A stretch of 64,000 nucleotides of DNA from a virus. Of the stretch, positions 29,439 through 37,860 are shown one piece after another. The notes under the pieces are model-generated. The model saw only the letters and a program-made list of their open reading frames with translations. It made no database searches and was not told the DNA's origin. The first letter of the stretch is position 1, and the number at the start of each line of letters is the position of its first letter. The stretch covers positions 1-64,000 of the IMG/VR virus record IMGVR_UViG_3300038423_000085. One strand, given 5' to 3'. The position numbers and the translations under genes are program-made.

Positions 29439-29850
29439 GGGCATGTCCCACGTCGTCATTCTATTCAATACAGTCGAGAAGCTGAAGAGGACTGGCGTGG
29501 CGGCCATGGCAAGTATCTGTTTTGGTGCGGATGATTGCGCGATCACACAGATACTCTACAGGATTCCGGAGGGCAACTCAACTCCACGTTGGGTGCTGCC
29601 TACACGTTCGAAGGTGCAAGATGGCAAGGTGATTGATACCTATGACATCTTTACAGGTAAGATTAGCGATGAGCTGTTGTCGTTGGCCGGCCGCGCGGTC
29701 GAGCGGCTGAAGCAGCCTGGTGCTGTGCAAGGTAAGGTAGCAGGGAGGACGTTCCGTGTCACGAAAGTCGGTGTCGAAGAAGTCGTACCCGAAGCCCCGG
29801 TTACTACAACCAACGCCACTGTGCCCACGACCAACACAGTCAACACATGA
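29422..29850 (+). CDS. Hypothetical protein, 142 aa
   Basis: ATG 29422 after GAGAGGG (ATG 29443 possible). Alpha/beta body (VAAMASICFGADDCAITQIL) and a Thr/Pro-rich tail (VTTTNATVPTTNTVNT). No family recognised. Confidence 0.55.
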   Translation: MTQVLKGMSHVVILFNTVEKLKRTGVAAMASICFGADDCAITQILYRIPEGNSTPRWVLPTRSKVQDGKVIDTYDIFTGKISDELLSLAGRAVERLKQPGAVQGKVAGRTFRVTKVGVEEVVPEAPVTTTNATVPTTNTVNT

Positions 29851-30062
29851 GAGCCGTGTGTATGGGCTTGGTGCAAAGCTACTTTCTTCCTTGGAGGAGA
29901 GTAGACTTCCTCGCGACGATGAAAACGTTAAAGGCATTGGGTGGTTTCTGGTCTGTGTTGGGGAATCGCTTGAGAGAGGATCCCTCCTACGGGCTCGGCA
30001 GATTAGATCACAAGGTGATCTTTCCAAAGGTGAAGTGCCCAAGGTCACAAGCCTTGCGGTAG
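29847..30062 (+). CDS. Hypothetical basic protein, 71 aa
   Basis: ATGA coupled to the preceding gene. Contains LVQSYFLPWRRVDFLATMK and FWSVLGNRLRED; basic and aromatic like the micro-ORFs but longer. A different frame over the same bases (29756-30157) is also open, so the call is moderate. Confidence 0.42.
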   Translation: MRAVCMGLVQSYFLPWRRVDFLATMKTLKALGGFWSVLGNRLREDPSYGLGRLDHKVIFPKVKCPRSQALR

Positions 30063-30125
30063 CGTTTTGTTTAGCTGGCGATGACATGATGAACTGGGGC
30101 GCTGCCCTATTCAATCGGAGAAGGA

Positions 30126-30335
30126 ATGAAGACCAAGGAAAGAATCAAGCTCGTTAAGAAAGCCAAGAAGGAAATCGATGCGCTGAGTAAGAAGCGTGAC
30201 AAGGTTTTTGATCACCTTCTTCGGAAGCTCGGCATCGATCCTGTTATTGGAGATGATGAACTCCTGTTCGACTATCTCTACAATAACTGTGGCACTGCTA
30301 CATCTACCGTGAAAGGCACTGAGTTTCCGAAGTAA
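30126..30335 (+). CDS. Hypothetical helical protein, 69 aa
   Basis: GGAGAAGG before the ATG. Lys/Glu-rich N-terminal helix (ERIKLVKKAKKEIDALSKK), then an acidic second part. No family recognised. Confidence 0.58.
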   Translation: MKTKERIKLVKKAKKEIDALSKKRDKVFDHLLRKLGIDPVIGDDELLFDYLYNNCGTATSTVKGTEFPK

Positions 30336-30392
30336 CACGCGAGTCTGAAAAGCTAGAAGCCCCTCGGGCAATCTTTCAAAAGAGGAATCGAA

Positions 30393-30653
30393 ATGCCTAT
30401 CTACGTGTATCACTGCCCTGTTTCCAAGCCAGAGGATGAGAAGCAAGAGGGTCATGACTTTGAGCTACTACTCCCGATCTCTACGGGAGATACACCTCAG
30501 CCCTGCCCAGGGCATGGTGGTTCGTGCGAGAAGATTCTGTATCCTGGATGCTCTTGGGTGTGGGGCTACAATGAAATCCACTGGAGTGCTGGTACGAGTG
30601 GGAACCTTATGGGTTTGAACCACGCGGCCAGTCCAAAGAAGCTAACCAAGTGA
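30393..30653 (+). CDS. FmdB-like zinc-ribbon protein
   Basis: 86 residues. MPIYVYHCPV...HDFELLLPIS...PCPGHGGSCEKIL follows the FmdB layout (MPxYxYxC, F-E, CPxC) with an altered first knuckle. A similar opening occurs at 31308. FmdB-type ribbons are small regulators or ribosome-associated factors; role here unknown. AAGAGGAAT upstream. Confidence 0.55.
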   Translation: MPIYVYHCPVSKPEDEKQEGHDFELLLPISTGDTPQPCPGHGGSCEKILYPGCSWVWGYNEIHWSAGTSGNLMGLNHAASPKKLTK

Positions 30654-31075
30654 AGCCAGTCAGTGAGATAGTTAAAGCAGGTGCCTTCATCGTCTTGACT
30701 GAAGGAGAGGCTAACAACTTCTGGTTTCTGTGCAAGGGCTATGTGCACCTGATGTACTTCATTATGAATAGAGGTGGGAACGTTAGAACCCATCTCTATA
30801 TCTTCAATCCCACCACGAACAAAGACGCTTTCATCAGCACCAACACTCAGAAATCCCTCAACAAAATGCGTAAGACAGGGTATAATGCTACTAGGAAACA
30901 GTTCGCTGACCTAGCTGGGCAGCTTGGTGTGCCCTGGGAGCCTGTGTTCGCTGCTTACATTGAAGCTTATCTGAAACCCAGGCCTAAGTATTCCTGGAAT
31001 GTCTATCCAGATACGTGGCTTGATAAAGAATGGAGTAAGCTACAGCATGCCGAAGTACAGTGTGACAGTGTATGA
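30650..31075 (+). CDS. Hypothetical protein, 141 aa
   Basis: GTGA overlap with the previous gene. Strand-rich start (GAFIVLTEGEANNFWFLCKG) and helical middle. No family recognised. Overlapped by the next gene from 31047. Confidence 0.55.
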   Translation: MKPVSEIVKAGAFIVLTEGEANNFWFLCKGYVHLMYFIMNRGGNVRTHLYIFNPTTNKDAFISTNTQKSLNKMRKTGYNATRKQFADLAGQLGVPWEPVFAAYIEAYLKPRPKYSWNVYPDTWLDKEWSKLQHAEVQCDSV

Positions 31076-31217
31076 AGTTTACCGGATCACGCGGACCGTT
31101 GAGGCGGATGATGTTGATGAGGCCAAGCGGGACGCAGAAGACGGTCAGGGAGAAGAAGTCTGCCGTGTGTACGACGGCAACCTCGAGGCTAGTACTGAAG
31201 CGGAGGAAGTTTCCTAG
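31047..31217 (+). CDS. Hypothetical acidic protein, 56 aa
   Basis: ATG 31047. PKYSVTVYEVYRITRTVEAD then DVDEAKRDAEDG, a common small phage/bacterial fold in which one strand pair is followed by an Asp/Glu-rich helix. No defined function. Confidence 0.52.
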   Translation: MPKYSVTVYEVYRITRTVEADDVDEAKRDAEDGQGEEVCRVYDGNLEASTEAEEVS

Positions 31218-31307
31218 AGGTAAGAACTGGTGTCGACAGATTGTGCATAACTTCTGCCGGCACATGAGAACAATCTACCCACAGATTAGATATTGGAGGT
31301 ACGGCTG

Positions 31308-31670
31308 ATGCCAGTCTTCACGTTTAGATGTGAGTGTGGTAATGAGTTCGACAAGATAGTCCACAACAAACACACCATAAGTAAGTGGTGCAAGCATTGC
31401 CAAGCACTAACGGTGTGGGAGGAGATCAAGGATCCACATGACGTCTGCTATCTCGAGACCGTCTGTAGCCTCTGTCTTGGGAGTGAACACAAACCTCCTC
31501 TCGAGACCCCTTTGGTTGCTGCGCCTGAAGACAATACTGAGGCGGAATGCCCCAGTTGTGGCAAGATGGCCCCGCACGTCCTAGCTATTGCTACGTACGG
31601 TAGCACAGCTACAGGTCCGAACATGTATTGTTCTTCGTTGGGTTTCAGATTCAACTACCAGGAGCCATAA
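31308..31670 (+). CDS. Zinc-ribbon protein, 120 aa
   Basis: ATG 31308. MPVFTFRCECGNEFDKIV then WCKHCQ, CSLC and CPSCGKM: FmdB-like opening ribbon plus at least one further zinc site. Second such protein within 1 kb (see 30393). Confidence 0.6.
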   Translation: MPVFTFRCECGNEFDKIVHNKHTISKWCKHCQALTVWEEIKDPHDVCYLETVCSLCLGSEHKPPLETPLVAAPEDNTEAECPSCGKMAPHVLAIATYGSTATGPNMYCSSLGFRFNYQEP

Positions 31671-32413
31671 TGGAATACCAAACACCTACCGACAATCTGC
31701 CTTCGCAGTCTCTTCAGCCTCAAGTAGGTAAGCTGAAGGTGTATGATTCGACAGTGCCTGTGGTTACTATTCCCCAGGCAATCGATACTCCTCGTCTGCG
31801 GCGCCAGCGCTATTCGAAGAACACTATTCGCCAGTGGCTGGAGAGCATGAGTGATCCCTATCCGGAACAGTATGTTCCTTTCCATGATGATCACCTGGAC
31901 TTCGATCACGTCTGTGCCGGCGCCAAGCACCACCATTGGTGGAGAGGTGGCATGGCCGACCATGTGAAGGAGATGATTGGGTACAGCCTGGACTTGTTAG
32001 ACCTCTATCCCGGGGACCTGAAGGACAAGGTTACTAAGGATGAGATCATCCAGGCCTGCTATCTCCATGACTTCGCCAAGGTCTGGACCTATGAAGAGAT
32101 CACGGAAGAAGACCGCGAGAAGGATCCCAAGAGGTACCTTGCGCAGCAGGTCTTCCGTCCTGTCTATGGAGCATTCGACATTGTAGATGAAGAGTCTAAG
32201 ACTCTGTTGGAGCTGGGGCGCTGGGGTATAGTGCCCAGCGAAGCAGTGTGGTCAGCTGTGTTGTTTGCCGAAGGTGGCTATGCCGATCGCAACTTCACGA
32301 TCAATGGCATCTCCAAGACAGGAGACACAGTCATGAAGAGGAATCCTCTGGCTGTGATCATCCACATGGCTGATATGTATTCGTCCCAGATCCTGGGCCG
32401 GAGCTTGATTTGA
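31670..32413 (+). CDS. HD-domain phosphohydrolase
   Basis: 247 residues from ATG 31670 (TAATG overlap). HHHWWRGGMADHVKEMIGY, ACYLHDFAKVW (the HD pair) and VIIHMADMYSS form the metal-binding set of HD hydrolases, which act on (oligo)nucleotides or cyclic nucleotides. The first ~60 residues are a separate extension. Specific substrate unknown. Confidence 0.75.
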   Translation: MEYQTPTDNLPSQSLQPQVGKLKVYDSTVPVVTIPQAIDTPRLRRQRYSKNTIRQWLESMSDPYPEQYVPFHDDHLDFDHVCAGAKHHHWWRGGMADHVKEMIGYSLDLLDLYPGDLKDKVTKDEIIQACYLHDFAKVWTYEEITEEDREKDPKRYLAQQVFRPVYGAFDIVDEESKTLLELGRWGIVPSEAVWSAVLFAEGGYADRNFTINGISKTGDTVMKRNPLAVIIHMADMYSSQILGRSLI

Positions 32414-32517
32414 AACACTGGTCTAGGCTCATCCTAGCTTTATGGTGCAAGCCTAGCCTCCGTGTCTTCCGGCTGTGTAAGTATCTCCGAGACTCATGGT
32501 GGTGGAAAAGTGTTTAG
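32410..32517 (+). CDS. Trp/Arg micro-protein, 35 aa
   Basis: TTG 32410 with GGAG six bases upstream; overlaps the HD gene stop. KHWSRLILALWCKPSLRVF and end DSWWWKSV. Micro-protein family. Confidence 0.5.
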   Translation: MKHWSRLILALWCKPSLRVFRLCKYLRDSWWWKSV

Positions 32518-32644
32518 ATCGCTGATGCATTTCAGGGATTGGACTCATCCGCCGCGCGGCAAATGGCGGACATGGATCCCGGGACTGTATAGGTACTATG
32601 TTATCCGTGGCAAGAACATGAACATCGGAAGGAGAATCAGATGA
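32510..32644 (+). CDS. Trp/Arg micro-protein, 44 aa
   Basis: GTG 32510 (frame open from 32462). FRSLMHFRDWTHPPRGKWRT, then LYRYYVIRGKN. ATGA overlap with the next gene, whose GGAAGGAGA ribosome site is encoded in its last codons. Confidence 0.48.
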   Translation: MFRSLMHFRDWTHPPRGKWRTWIPGLYRYYVIRGKNMNIGRRIR

Positions 32645-32832
32645 GCTGTGAACATTGTAGGATGTCCTGTCCTCATTGTAATGCAGACATGAGCCCTATG
32701 GATCACGGCGTCTGTCCATCATGCAGGAAATATTGCGGATGCTCATTCAGTCCTACGAGCAGCAACGACTTTTGCAGTCATCACCGGCCGAGGGCTTGGT
32801 CAACGAAGTCGAGCCCTGGGAAGCGGAAGTAG
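32641..32832 (+). CDS. Cys-rich zinc-ribbon protein, 63 aa
   Basis: CEHCRMSCPHC, CPSC and CGC pairs within the first 35 residues indicate zinc binding. The C-terminal part is overprinted by the ORF at 32721 and is Ser/Arg-rich. Confidence 0.58.
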   Translation: MSCEHCRMSCPHCNADMSPMDHGVCPSCRKYCGCSFSPTSSNDFCSHHRPRAWSTKSSPGKRK

Positions 32833-32876
32833 ATGACATGGAAGATACTAAGTTGCTAAGGTCACTAGGTTTATGA
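32721..32876 (+). CDS. Small acidic protein overlapping zinc-ribbon gene
   Basis: 51 residues: MQEILRMLIQSYEQQRLLQS, then an acidic stretch (VNEVEPWEAEVDDMEDTKLL). It overlaps the zinc-ribbon gene by 112 bases in another frame, and its TGA overlaps the ATG of the next membrane protein (ATGA), which supports it as a real gene. Confidence 0.48.
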   Translation: MQEILRMLIQSYEQQRLLQSSPAEGLVNEVEPWEAEVDDMEDTKLLRSLGL

Positions 32877-33037
32877 CACCTCCCGTTAGTTGGAACTGGG
32901 GTCTTATCCTAGGCTCGGCACAGGTTATCCTGTGCTTCAGTGCTGGTATTGGTTATTGCTTCGTGAAAGACTGGAAGCATGCTGCTTACTTTGTTCTGGC
33001 AGCTGCTATCACAGCAGTAGTTACCTGGTGGTTCTAG
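32873..33037 (+). CDS. Two-span membrane protein, 54 aa
   Basis: ATGA coupled. Two hydrophobic segments (WGLILGSAQVILCFSAGIGY and AAYFVLAAAITAVVTWW) separated by a short charged loop (VKDWKH). Ends nine bases before the clamp-loader gene. Function unknown. Confidence 0.58.
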   Translation: MTPPVSWNWGLILGSAQVILCFSAGIGYCFVKDWKHAAYFVLAAAITAVVTWWF

Positions 33038-33045
33038 GAGAGACC

Positions 33046-34035
33046 ATGAATGCCGAAACCATTAACACCGCCACCCGTAACCTTGCCGTGGATCTACGGC
33101 CCAGCACCTTTGATGAGTTCATTGGGAGTCCCTCGATCGTCAACCAGATTAGGACCCAGTTACGCTCAGGCCGTGTGCCGACTGCAATACTCTTATCGGG
33201 ACCCACAGGGTGTGGCAAGACTACGTTGGCACGGTGCATTAACGCCGAGCTTAATGGAGAGCTTGTCGAGAAGAATGCCGCAGACGACACGGGGGTGGAT
33301 GCTGCAAGAGCAGCTGGAGAAGAAGCTGCGCACCGACCACTTATGGGCGACTTTAAGGTCATTGTATATGATGAGGCACATCAGCTAACAAAGCAGGCAC
33401 AAAATGCTCTCCTTAAACACGTGGAGGATGCTCCGCCGAGTACTGTATGGATCTTTTCCACAACCGAACCTGCTAAGATTATACCGACACTCCGCGGCCG
33501 ATGTATATCGTTCGCACTCGCAGGCCTTACGCTCGAAGGTATTAGGATTCTAGTTCAGCGGGCGCTGAAACACTTAGGGAAAGGAAGGATGGATACAGGC
33601 AGTGACTTCTACAAAGCAGGGGCTTGGGATCAGAAGGTTGAAGAGTTCGCTCAGAGCCTATTTAGAGAGAACGTTACAGCCCCGCGAGCCATACTTATGG
33701 CTACTGAACGCTTCGCAGGGGGAATGGATCCCCTTGGAGCCATCTTCGGAACGCAGGATGCACCGCAGGCTTTTGAGGTTGCTAAGGCTGTCGCCAAGAA
33801 AGACTGGGACGCCGTTCGAACAGCTCTTTCACAAGCCACGAATGAAGAAGCAACGGCCATTCGGCTGGTTGTAGTCAACTATTTGAAGTCTATGCTGCTC
33901 AGAGACTCCGACGTCAAGAAGAGTATCTTCGTAAGTGAGGCAATCATTGAACTTACGGAGCATATTCCGGCCATAGAAGCCTTTGGCATCTCAGAACTTT
34001 CTGCTAGACTATATAATGTCTGCAGAAGGTCTTAA
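33046..34035 (+). CDS. Clamp-loader ATPase (DnaX/RFC-like)
   Basis: 329 residues from ATG 33046 after GGAGAGACC. LRPSTFDEFIGSPSIVNQIR is the clamp-loader opening; Walker A LSGPTGCGKTT, DEAH-type Walker B VYDEAHQL, sensor 1 IFSTTEPAKII and the SRC-like arginine finger LRGRCISF. It would load the sliding clamp encoded at 35357. The zinc module of bacterial DnaX is missing, closer to a minimal phage/RFC-type loader. Confidence 0.85.
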   Translation: MNAETINTATRNLAVDLRPSTFDEFIGSPSIVNQIRTQLRSGRVPTAILLSGPTGCGKTTLARCINAELNGELVEKNAADDTGVDAARAAGEEAAHRPLMGDFKVIVYDEAHQLTKQAQNALLKHVEDAPPSTVWIFSTTEPAKIIPTLRGRCISFALAGLTLEGIRILVQRALKHLGKGRMDTGSDFYKAGAWDQKVEEFAQSLFRENVTAPRAILMATERFAGGMDPLGAIFGTQDAPQAFEVAKAVAKKDWDAVRTALSQATNEEATAIRLVVVNYLKSMLLRDSDVKKSIFVSEAIIELTEHIPAIEAFGISELSARLYNVCRRS

Positions 34036-34067
34036 CTTTAATCGCAGGCGAACAAAAGGAGAACGTT

Positions 34068-34790
34068 ATGGAGTTCGATTTGGTGAAAGAGAAGTACACT
34101 GAGCTTAGGATCAAGGCTATCCTCGATAAACTAGAGGAGCCGTTTGATCCAGATCTGATCTACTGGAAGCCTCAGGCGATCAGTAAGAACAAAGAGAAGG
34201 CAATCGCTGCTGCTTATGCTGACCCGCGCGCATATTCAGATCGATTGAATGATGTTGTGACGCCAGCAGGATGGAGCACAAAGTATGAAGTCTTCTGTAT
34301 TCCCCCTATTGCCGGACCAGTTCCCAGCGATTGGAAAAACAAGTTCAGCTATAAGGGCAAGGTCTTGGTTGTGGCTACCCTTATCATTGAAGGTGTCGGC
34401 AAGAACTCGGGGACTGGTGAGTCCGACGCTGTGGATGAAAATGCTATCACTTCCGCCGAAGCTCAAGCCTTCAAGCGAGCCGCAACTCGTTTTGGCCTGG
34501 GACGATACCTTTATGATCTACCAAAGAATCAATGGGTTCCATACGACGATACCTCTCGGCGCATCACGGAACCTCCGGAGCTTCCTGATTGGGCTATTCC
34601 AAAGAAGGAATGCGACGACTGCCACGCCAAGATAGAACCTTATCAGCACGGCGATCGTGTGATCAGCATCAGTGAACTCATTGCCAATGGACAGCGCAAG
34701 TACAAGAAGCAGTTGTGCGTTGCCTGTCAGAAGGCACGAGTGAAGCCTGTCGTTGATAAGCCAGGCGCCAAAGAAGCAATGAGTGCCTGA
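34068..34790 (+). CDS. Rad52-family single-strand annealing prot. with Zn tail
   Basis: 240 residues. LEEPFDPDLIYWKPQAI, AYADPRAYSDRLNDVVTPAG and SGTGESDAVDENAITSAEAQ followed by AFKRAATRFGLGRYLYDLP are the hallmarks of Rad52/Sak annealing proteins used by phages for recombination. The C-terminal ~60 residues add a zinc-ribbon-like CDDCHAK...CVACQK. Sits between clamp loader and clamp. Confidence 0.85.
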   Translation: MEFDLVKEKYTELRIKAILDKLEEPFDPDLIYWKPQAISKNKEKAIAAAYADPRAYSDRLNDVVTPAGWSTKYEVFCIPPIAGPVPSDWKNKFSYKGKVLVVATLIIEGVGKNSGTGESDAVDENAITSAEAQAFKRAATRFGLGRYLYDLPKNQWVPYDDTSRRITEPPELPDWAIPKKECDDCHAKIEPYQHGDRVISISELIANGQRKYKKQLCVACQKARVKPVVDKPGAKEAMSA

Positions 34791-34951
34791 TGTTCTGGCC
34801 ACGTAGGTGGATTACTATAGGGTCCAATACCGATTGGTTGCGGGCCCTATATCTATTCTTGAAGTGCGGTCGCGGTCCGTATGGATACATGCGGACAGAT
34901 AATGCAGGAAGAGCGGTGATGGTTTGGCAAGCAAGGAGCAAGAGTGACTGA
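34790..34951 (+). CDS. Trp/Arg micro-protein, 53 aa
   Basis: TGATG overlap with the Rad52-like gene. MFWPRRWITIGSNTDWLRAL, basic middle and VMVWQARSKSD. Overlaps the next gene by eight bases. Micro-protein family. Confidence 0.5.
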   Translation: MFWPRRWITIGSNTDWLRALYLFLKCGRGPYGYMRTDNAGRAVMVWQARSKSD

Positions 34952-35246
34952 GATAAGGAAGCTTAAAGTAGAGCTTCCCCTTAATGATAGAGTGGAGACA
35001 GGCCCGGTACAGTTCAATGAGGACTGGCCGGGTTTCTTCATTAGAGGGGACAATGCATTTGCTCTGCGCATGGCTATTGCCAACTACGTTGTTAATCATA
35101 ATGACGTATTGGCTGGCATGCAGCTGAGAGCATGGGTGCAGATGTTGGATGGCTGTAATGTGAATCAGAACCTGGTAAAGGAGATGCAAAGTGGGCCTAT
35201 CGGTGGAAAAGAAGGAACACTACACAGTTCAGATCGTAGTTCCTGA
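34944..35246 (+). CDS. Hypothetical protein, 100 aa
   Basis: GTG 34944 (AAGGAG upstream). KVELPLNDRVETGPVQFNED and a helix (AFALRMAIANYVVNHND). The last ~19 codons are overprinted by the gene at 35191, and the product becomes Ser/Gly-rich there. No family recognised. Confidence 0.55.
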   Translation: MTEIRKLKVELPLNDRVETGPVQFNEDWPGFFIRGDNAFALRMAIANYVVNHNDVLAGMQLRAWVQMLDGCNVNQNLVKEMQSGPIGGKEGTLHSSDRSS

Positions 35247-35355
35247 GGGTGCATATACAGGAGCCGACGAGCTGATCGAAGATCTGACCTCGCTGGTCGA
35301 AGGCAATAGCGAGATCGAGATTGTGTCTGCGGAACTATCCCAAGAAGGAGCGTGA
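35191..35355 (+). CDS. Small acidic protein, 54 aa
   Basis: GTG 35191 with GGAG seven bases upstream. EKKEHYTVQIVVPEGAYTGA then an acidic helix/strand (DELIEDLTSLVEGNSEIEIV), a ferredoxin-like half. Ends one base before the clamp gene. Not detectable by long-ORF criteria, but start signal and composition are good. Confidence 0.55.
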   Translation: MGLSVEKKEHYTVQIVVPEGAYTGADELIEDLTSLVEGNSEIEIVSAELSQEGA

Positions 35356-35356
35356 A

Positions 35357-36544
35357 ATGCAAGCCAAGATTAAGATTGGTGACTTGCGCGAAGCTATCAC
35401 CCAGGCATCTTATACCCTTGATTCCAAAGCATCTAGTGTGGGATCATGGATGTATCTGATTGCCATGGCTGCAACAGAGAAGGACGAGTCCAGGATGTAT
35501 GTCTATACCAGTAACCTGGGTATGGCACGTACGCTATTGAAGATACCTGCTGATGTAATCAAGAGCGGGTATGCTTTGATTGTTCCTCGGCTGCTCGGCC
35601 AGACGATCGGTAACCTACCTGCCGAAGAGGAGATCGAGATAGGCTTGAGTGCCTCCGGCGCCAAGCTACAGGTGAAGTATGGCACACTCAAAAGTGAAAT
35701 CGCAGTTCATGCGGATGGTCAGAAGGCAAGCGAAGTACTTTCGTCTATTCCATTCAATGCCAAGCCTTGTTTTACTGTATCCGCGGCAACGTTGGTTGAC
35801 CTCATCAATCGAACAGCCTTTTGTACTGCCTCGGGGTCGAATGCGATCACGGAGGGACCATGGCTTTCGTCAGTACTGTTGGAGGCTAGCAACGGCGCTC
35901 TCGTGGGAACGGCTACCAATCGAATCATTGCCGGCCAGTGTGAAGTACATGATCCGTTGGTTACGAGCGTCTTCAGCGGGGGCATACATCGAGATGCTCT
36001 TGTGGCCCTCAAGGCCATTCTCTCCCGAAAGAAAGAAGAAGAGGTGACCGTCACCAATGCTACCTCTAACACCGGTGCAACGAACGAGATCCTTTTTCGC
36101 TTTTCGGATGCTATCCTGGGTATTCGGCAGCTCGCGAAACCCTACCCAAAGGCGGTGGCGAAGATTTTCACCGTGCCTGGTGAACATCGAACAGCCACCA
36201 TCAATAGAGCCCAGCTCATCAACGTGCTGGCTCGACTCTCGGCCTACGCAGAGAAAGGAACACTTTCTCTCACGTTCAACGGTTCGACAGTGGTCTGTGC
36301 TACCCGGGGGTATGGTAGCGCATTCCAAGAGAGTGTGGCCAAGACCGAAAAGTCCGAAGGACCAACGACTGTCGGCCTTGGCTTGTCGGATTTATCCAAT
36401 GTCCTCTCTGTTATGAAGAGCGAAGACGTTGTCTTCCGCTATGGATCGGACTCGGATCACATCCACGTACAGGAAGGAGAATCGAACTTCAAGTACGTAC
36501 TGTCGCCGGCTGAGATCGAGTGGGGCAACAAAGGAAAGAAATAA
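35357..36544 (+). CDS. dnaN: DNA polymerase III beta-like sliding clamp
   Basis: 395 residues from ATG 35357 behind GAAGGAG. Three repeated clamp domains can be followed (IKIGDLREAITQASYTLD; FTVSAATLVDLINRTAFCTA; ATINRAQLINVLARLSAYAE), with a DRIxA-like GTATNRIIAG and a C-terminal strand FKYVLSPAEI. Acts as processivity ring for the split DNA polymerase at 44-47 kb. Confidence 0.85.
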   Translation: MQAKIKIGDLREAITQASYTLDSKASSVGSWMYLIAMAATEKDESRMYVYTSNLGMARTLLKIPADVIKSGYALIVPRLLGQTIGNLPAEEEIEIGLSASGAKLQVKYGTLKSEIAVHADGQKASEVLSSIPFNAKPCFTVSAATLVDLINRTAFCTASGSNAITEGPWLSSVLLEASNGALVGTATNRIIAGQCEVHDPLVTSVFSGGIHRDALVALKAILSRKKEEEVTVTNATSNTGATNEILFRFSDAILGIRQLAKPYPKAVAKIFTVPGEHRTATINRAQLINVLARLSAYAEKGTLSLTFNGSTVVCATRGYGSAFQESVAKTEKSEGPTTVGLGLSDLSNVLSVMKSEDVVFRYGSDSDHIHVQEGESNFKYVLSPAEIEWGNKGKK

Positions 36545-36717
36545 TGAAGCATATTCTACAGTTCATTCTGTGGAAGCTTCGCAGTAAGGATTTCTGGTTG
36601 CTCGTGCTCGGCTCCTTCGCCATGTATCTAGGTTGGATGCTGCGCGCGAACATGAGAGAATCAATCTGGCAGTCCTATCAGCAAGGCCCGATAGGAAAGA
36701 GCACGGTGCACTTCTAA
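36544..36717 (+). CDS. Membrane protein, 57 aa
   Basis: TAATG overlap with dnaN. Basic start (MKHILQFILWKLRSKDF), one membrane helix (WLLVLGSFAMYLGWML) and a polar end. Function unknown. Confidence 0.52.
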   Translation: MKHILQFILWKLRSKDFWLLVLGSFAMYLGWMLRANMRESIWQSYQQGPIGKSTVHF

Positions 36718-37007
36718 TGTATAATCGAGCTGCTGCTAAGGTCAAGATAGTCTTGAGAGACAATAGTGATTATGCCAGAGAGCATGTCTATCTCAGGGCC
36801 GTCTTGACTCTCCATAATAGTTGGCTTGAAGTCAAAGGTATTCATGTAACGAAAGACTATAAGCCAAAGAGCGGACCTTGGGACCCGGCTGAGCGTGGTA
36901 CACGCAAAGCTAAGCCTGTGAATCGTATTTATCCTGAGGCTGCGGTGCGGTATGTTGAGATCAACAACGAGAAGGTTGATCTACGTAAGTTCAAGAAGGA
37001 GGCCTGA
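36717..37007 (+). CDS. Hypothetical basic protein, 96 aa
   Basis: TAATG overlap. Strand-rich N-terminal half (AKVKIVLRDNSDYAREHVYL), then a Lys/Pro-rich part (DYKPKSGPWDPAERGTRKAK). No family recognised. Confidence 0.55.
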   Translation: MYNRAAAKVKIVLRDNSDYAREHVYLRAVLTLHNSWLEVKGIHVTKDYKPKSGPWDPAERGTRKAKPVNRIYPEAAVRYVEINNEKVDLRKFKKEA

Positions 37008-37228
37008 TGGGTTGGTCACGACCACACTCCATTGTTGTTGAGGAGAGGCTTCTCAGTTGGTTCCTTACCAAGAGAACCTTTCCCATGACGTTGGATCAGC
37101 TGGCCGAGGTAGTGCGAAACACTTCCGGCCCAGCTCATATCAAGAACTATACTGAGTACCTTACCTTGCAGAAGCAGATAAGGGAGCTCAACAATCCGAA
37201 GCTGAGTGGAGTTGTCCATGCCAAGTAA
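37007..37228 (+). CDS. Hypothetical protein, 73 aa
   Basis: TGATG overlap after AAGGAGG. Sequence RLLSWFLTKRTFPMTLDQLAE resembles the 'WFLxxxxxxPMxxxQLxE' pattern also found at the start of the next gene (WYLKSNVPMPQDQLIE), so the two adjacent genes may be related by duplication. Confidence 0.55.
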   Translation: MGWSRPHSIVVEERLLSWFLTKRTFPMTLDQLAEVVRNTSGPAHIKNYTEYLTLQKQIRELNNPKLSGVVHAK

Positions 37229-37598
37229 GGTCATGGTAATGTGGCGCCTTTGCGACTGGTACTTGAAGTCCAATGTACCTATGCCGCAAGACCAGCTGAT
37301 TGAGATCTTCAAGGCTATTACCAAGCCAACGAAGAGACCTTACTTGGATGAGCACGGTGAGCCTTTGTCGTGGGACGACAAGGTAAACAAGGAGACCATT
37401 GCGACCTGGCAGAAGGTTGCTGCCATGGTTCGCTACATGTATGGCACTCTCCTGAAAAGGAAGACCGACAGTTGGGACCTTCATTGGATTTGGATCAATC
37501 ATCGGCATGAGTTCCCTAAGCTCTTCGATGAAGACGAAGTTAAACAGGACTTGAAGAAGGCCAAGAAGCTGGAGGCCAAGCAAAATGTTTCTGAATGA
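37218..37598 (+). CDS. Hypothetical protein, 126 aa
   Basis: ATG 37218. WRLCDWYLKSNVPMPQDQLI near the start shares a pattern with the preceding gene. Charged C-terminal tail (EDEVKQDLKKAKKLEAKQ). No family recognised. Confidence 0.55.
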   Translation: MPSKVMVMWRLCDWYLKSNVPMPQDQLIEIFKAITKPTKRPYLDEHGEPLSWDDKVNKETIATWQKVAAMVRYMYGTLLKRKTDSWDLHWIWINHRHEFPKLFDEDEVKQDLKKAKKLEAKQNVSE

Positions 37599-37860
37599 GG
37601 TGAAGTTTGGAGCCGTTGTTCGCTATAATACCGGCTACTATAGAGTCACAGGACTTCGTGAAGTGAACGGCGAGATTCGTGTCGAGCTGGCACTGCCAGC
37701 AGGCACGGAGCTGTACGTTGTCTCTCCGAAAGAGCTGTTCCATCTGACACCTATTGAGAGAGAAGAAGGACCTGAAATCAGGAACATATTTGAAGTGGAG
37801 ATCGCAGAGACAGTAGCTAGACAACTAGCTAGTAGTGGTCATCTAGATCGGGAGGTCTGA
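37585..37860 (+). CDS. Hypothetical beta-rich protein, 91 aa
   Basis: Small barrel-like sequence (FGAVVRYNTGYYRVTGLREV; IRVELALPAGTELYVV) followed by an acidic helix. Ends in HLDREV, one of the recurrent R-x-V/I C-termini; the same bases form the GGGAGG site of the uracil-DNA glycosylase gene. Confidence 0.55.
   Translation: MFLNEVKFGAVVRYNTGYYRVTGLREVNGEIRVELALPAGTELYVVSPKELFHLTPIEREEGPEIRNIFEVEIAETVARQLASSGHLDREV

Noticed and set aside
29756-30157. Alternative 133-codon frame over the 29847 gene
   Set aside because: Starts inside the previous gene without a ribosome site and reads through Ser/Arg-rich sequence; the 29847 frame has a coupled ATGA start.
31072-31308. Overlapping 78-codon frame with an Arg/Trp-rich end
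   Set aside because: Its start coincides with the preceding stop (ATGA) and its tail looks like a micro-protein, but the first half is the shifted image of the better-supported 31047 gene; left open rather than annotated.
34011-34016. TATAAT within the end of the clamp-loader gene
   Set aside because: No acceptable -35 at the right distance, and it lies in coding sequence.
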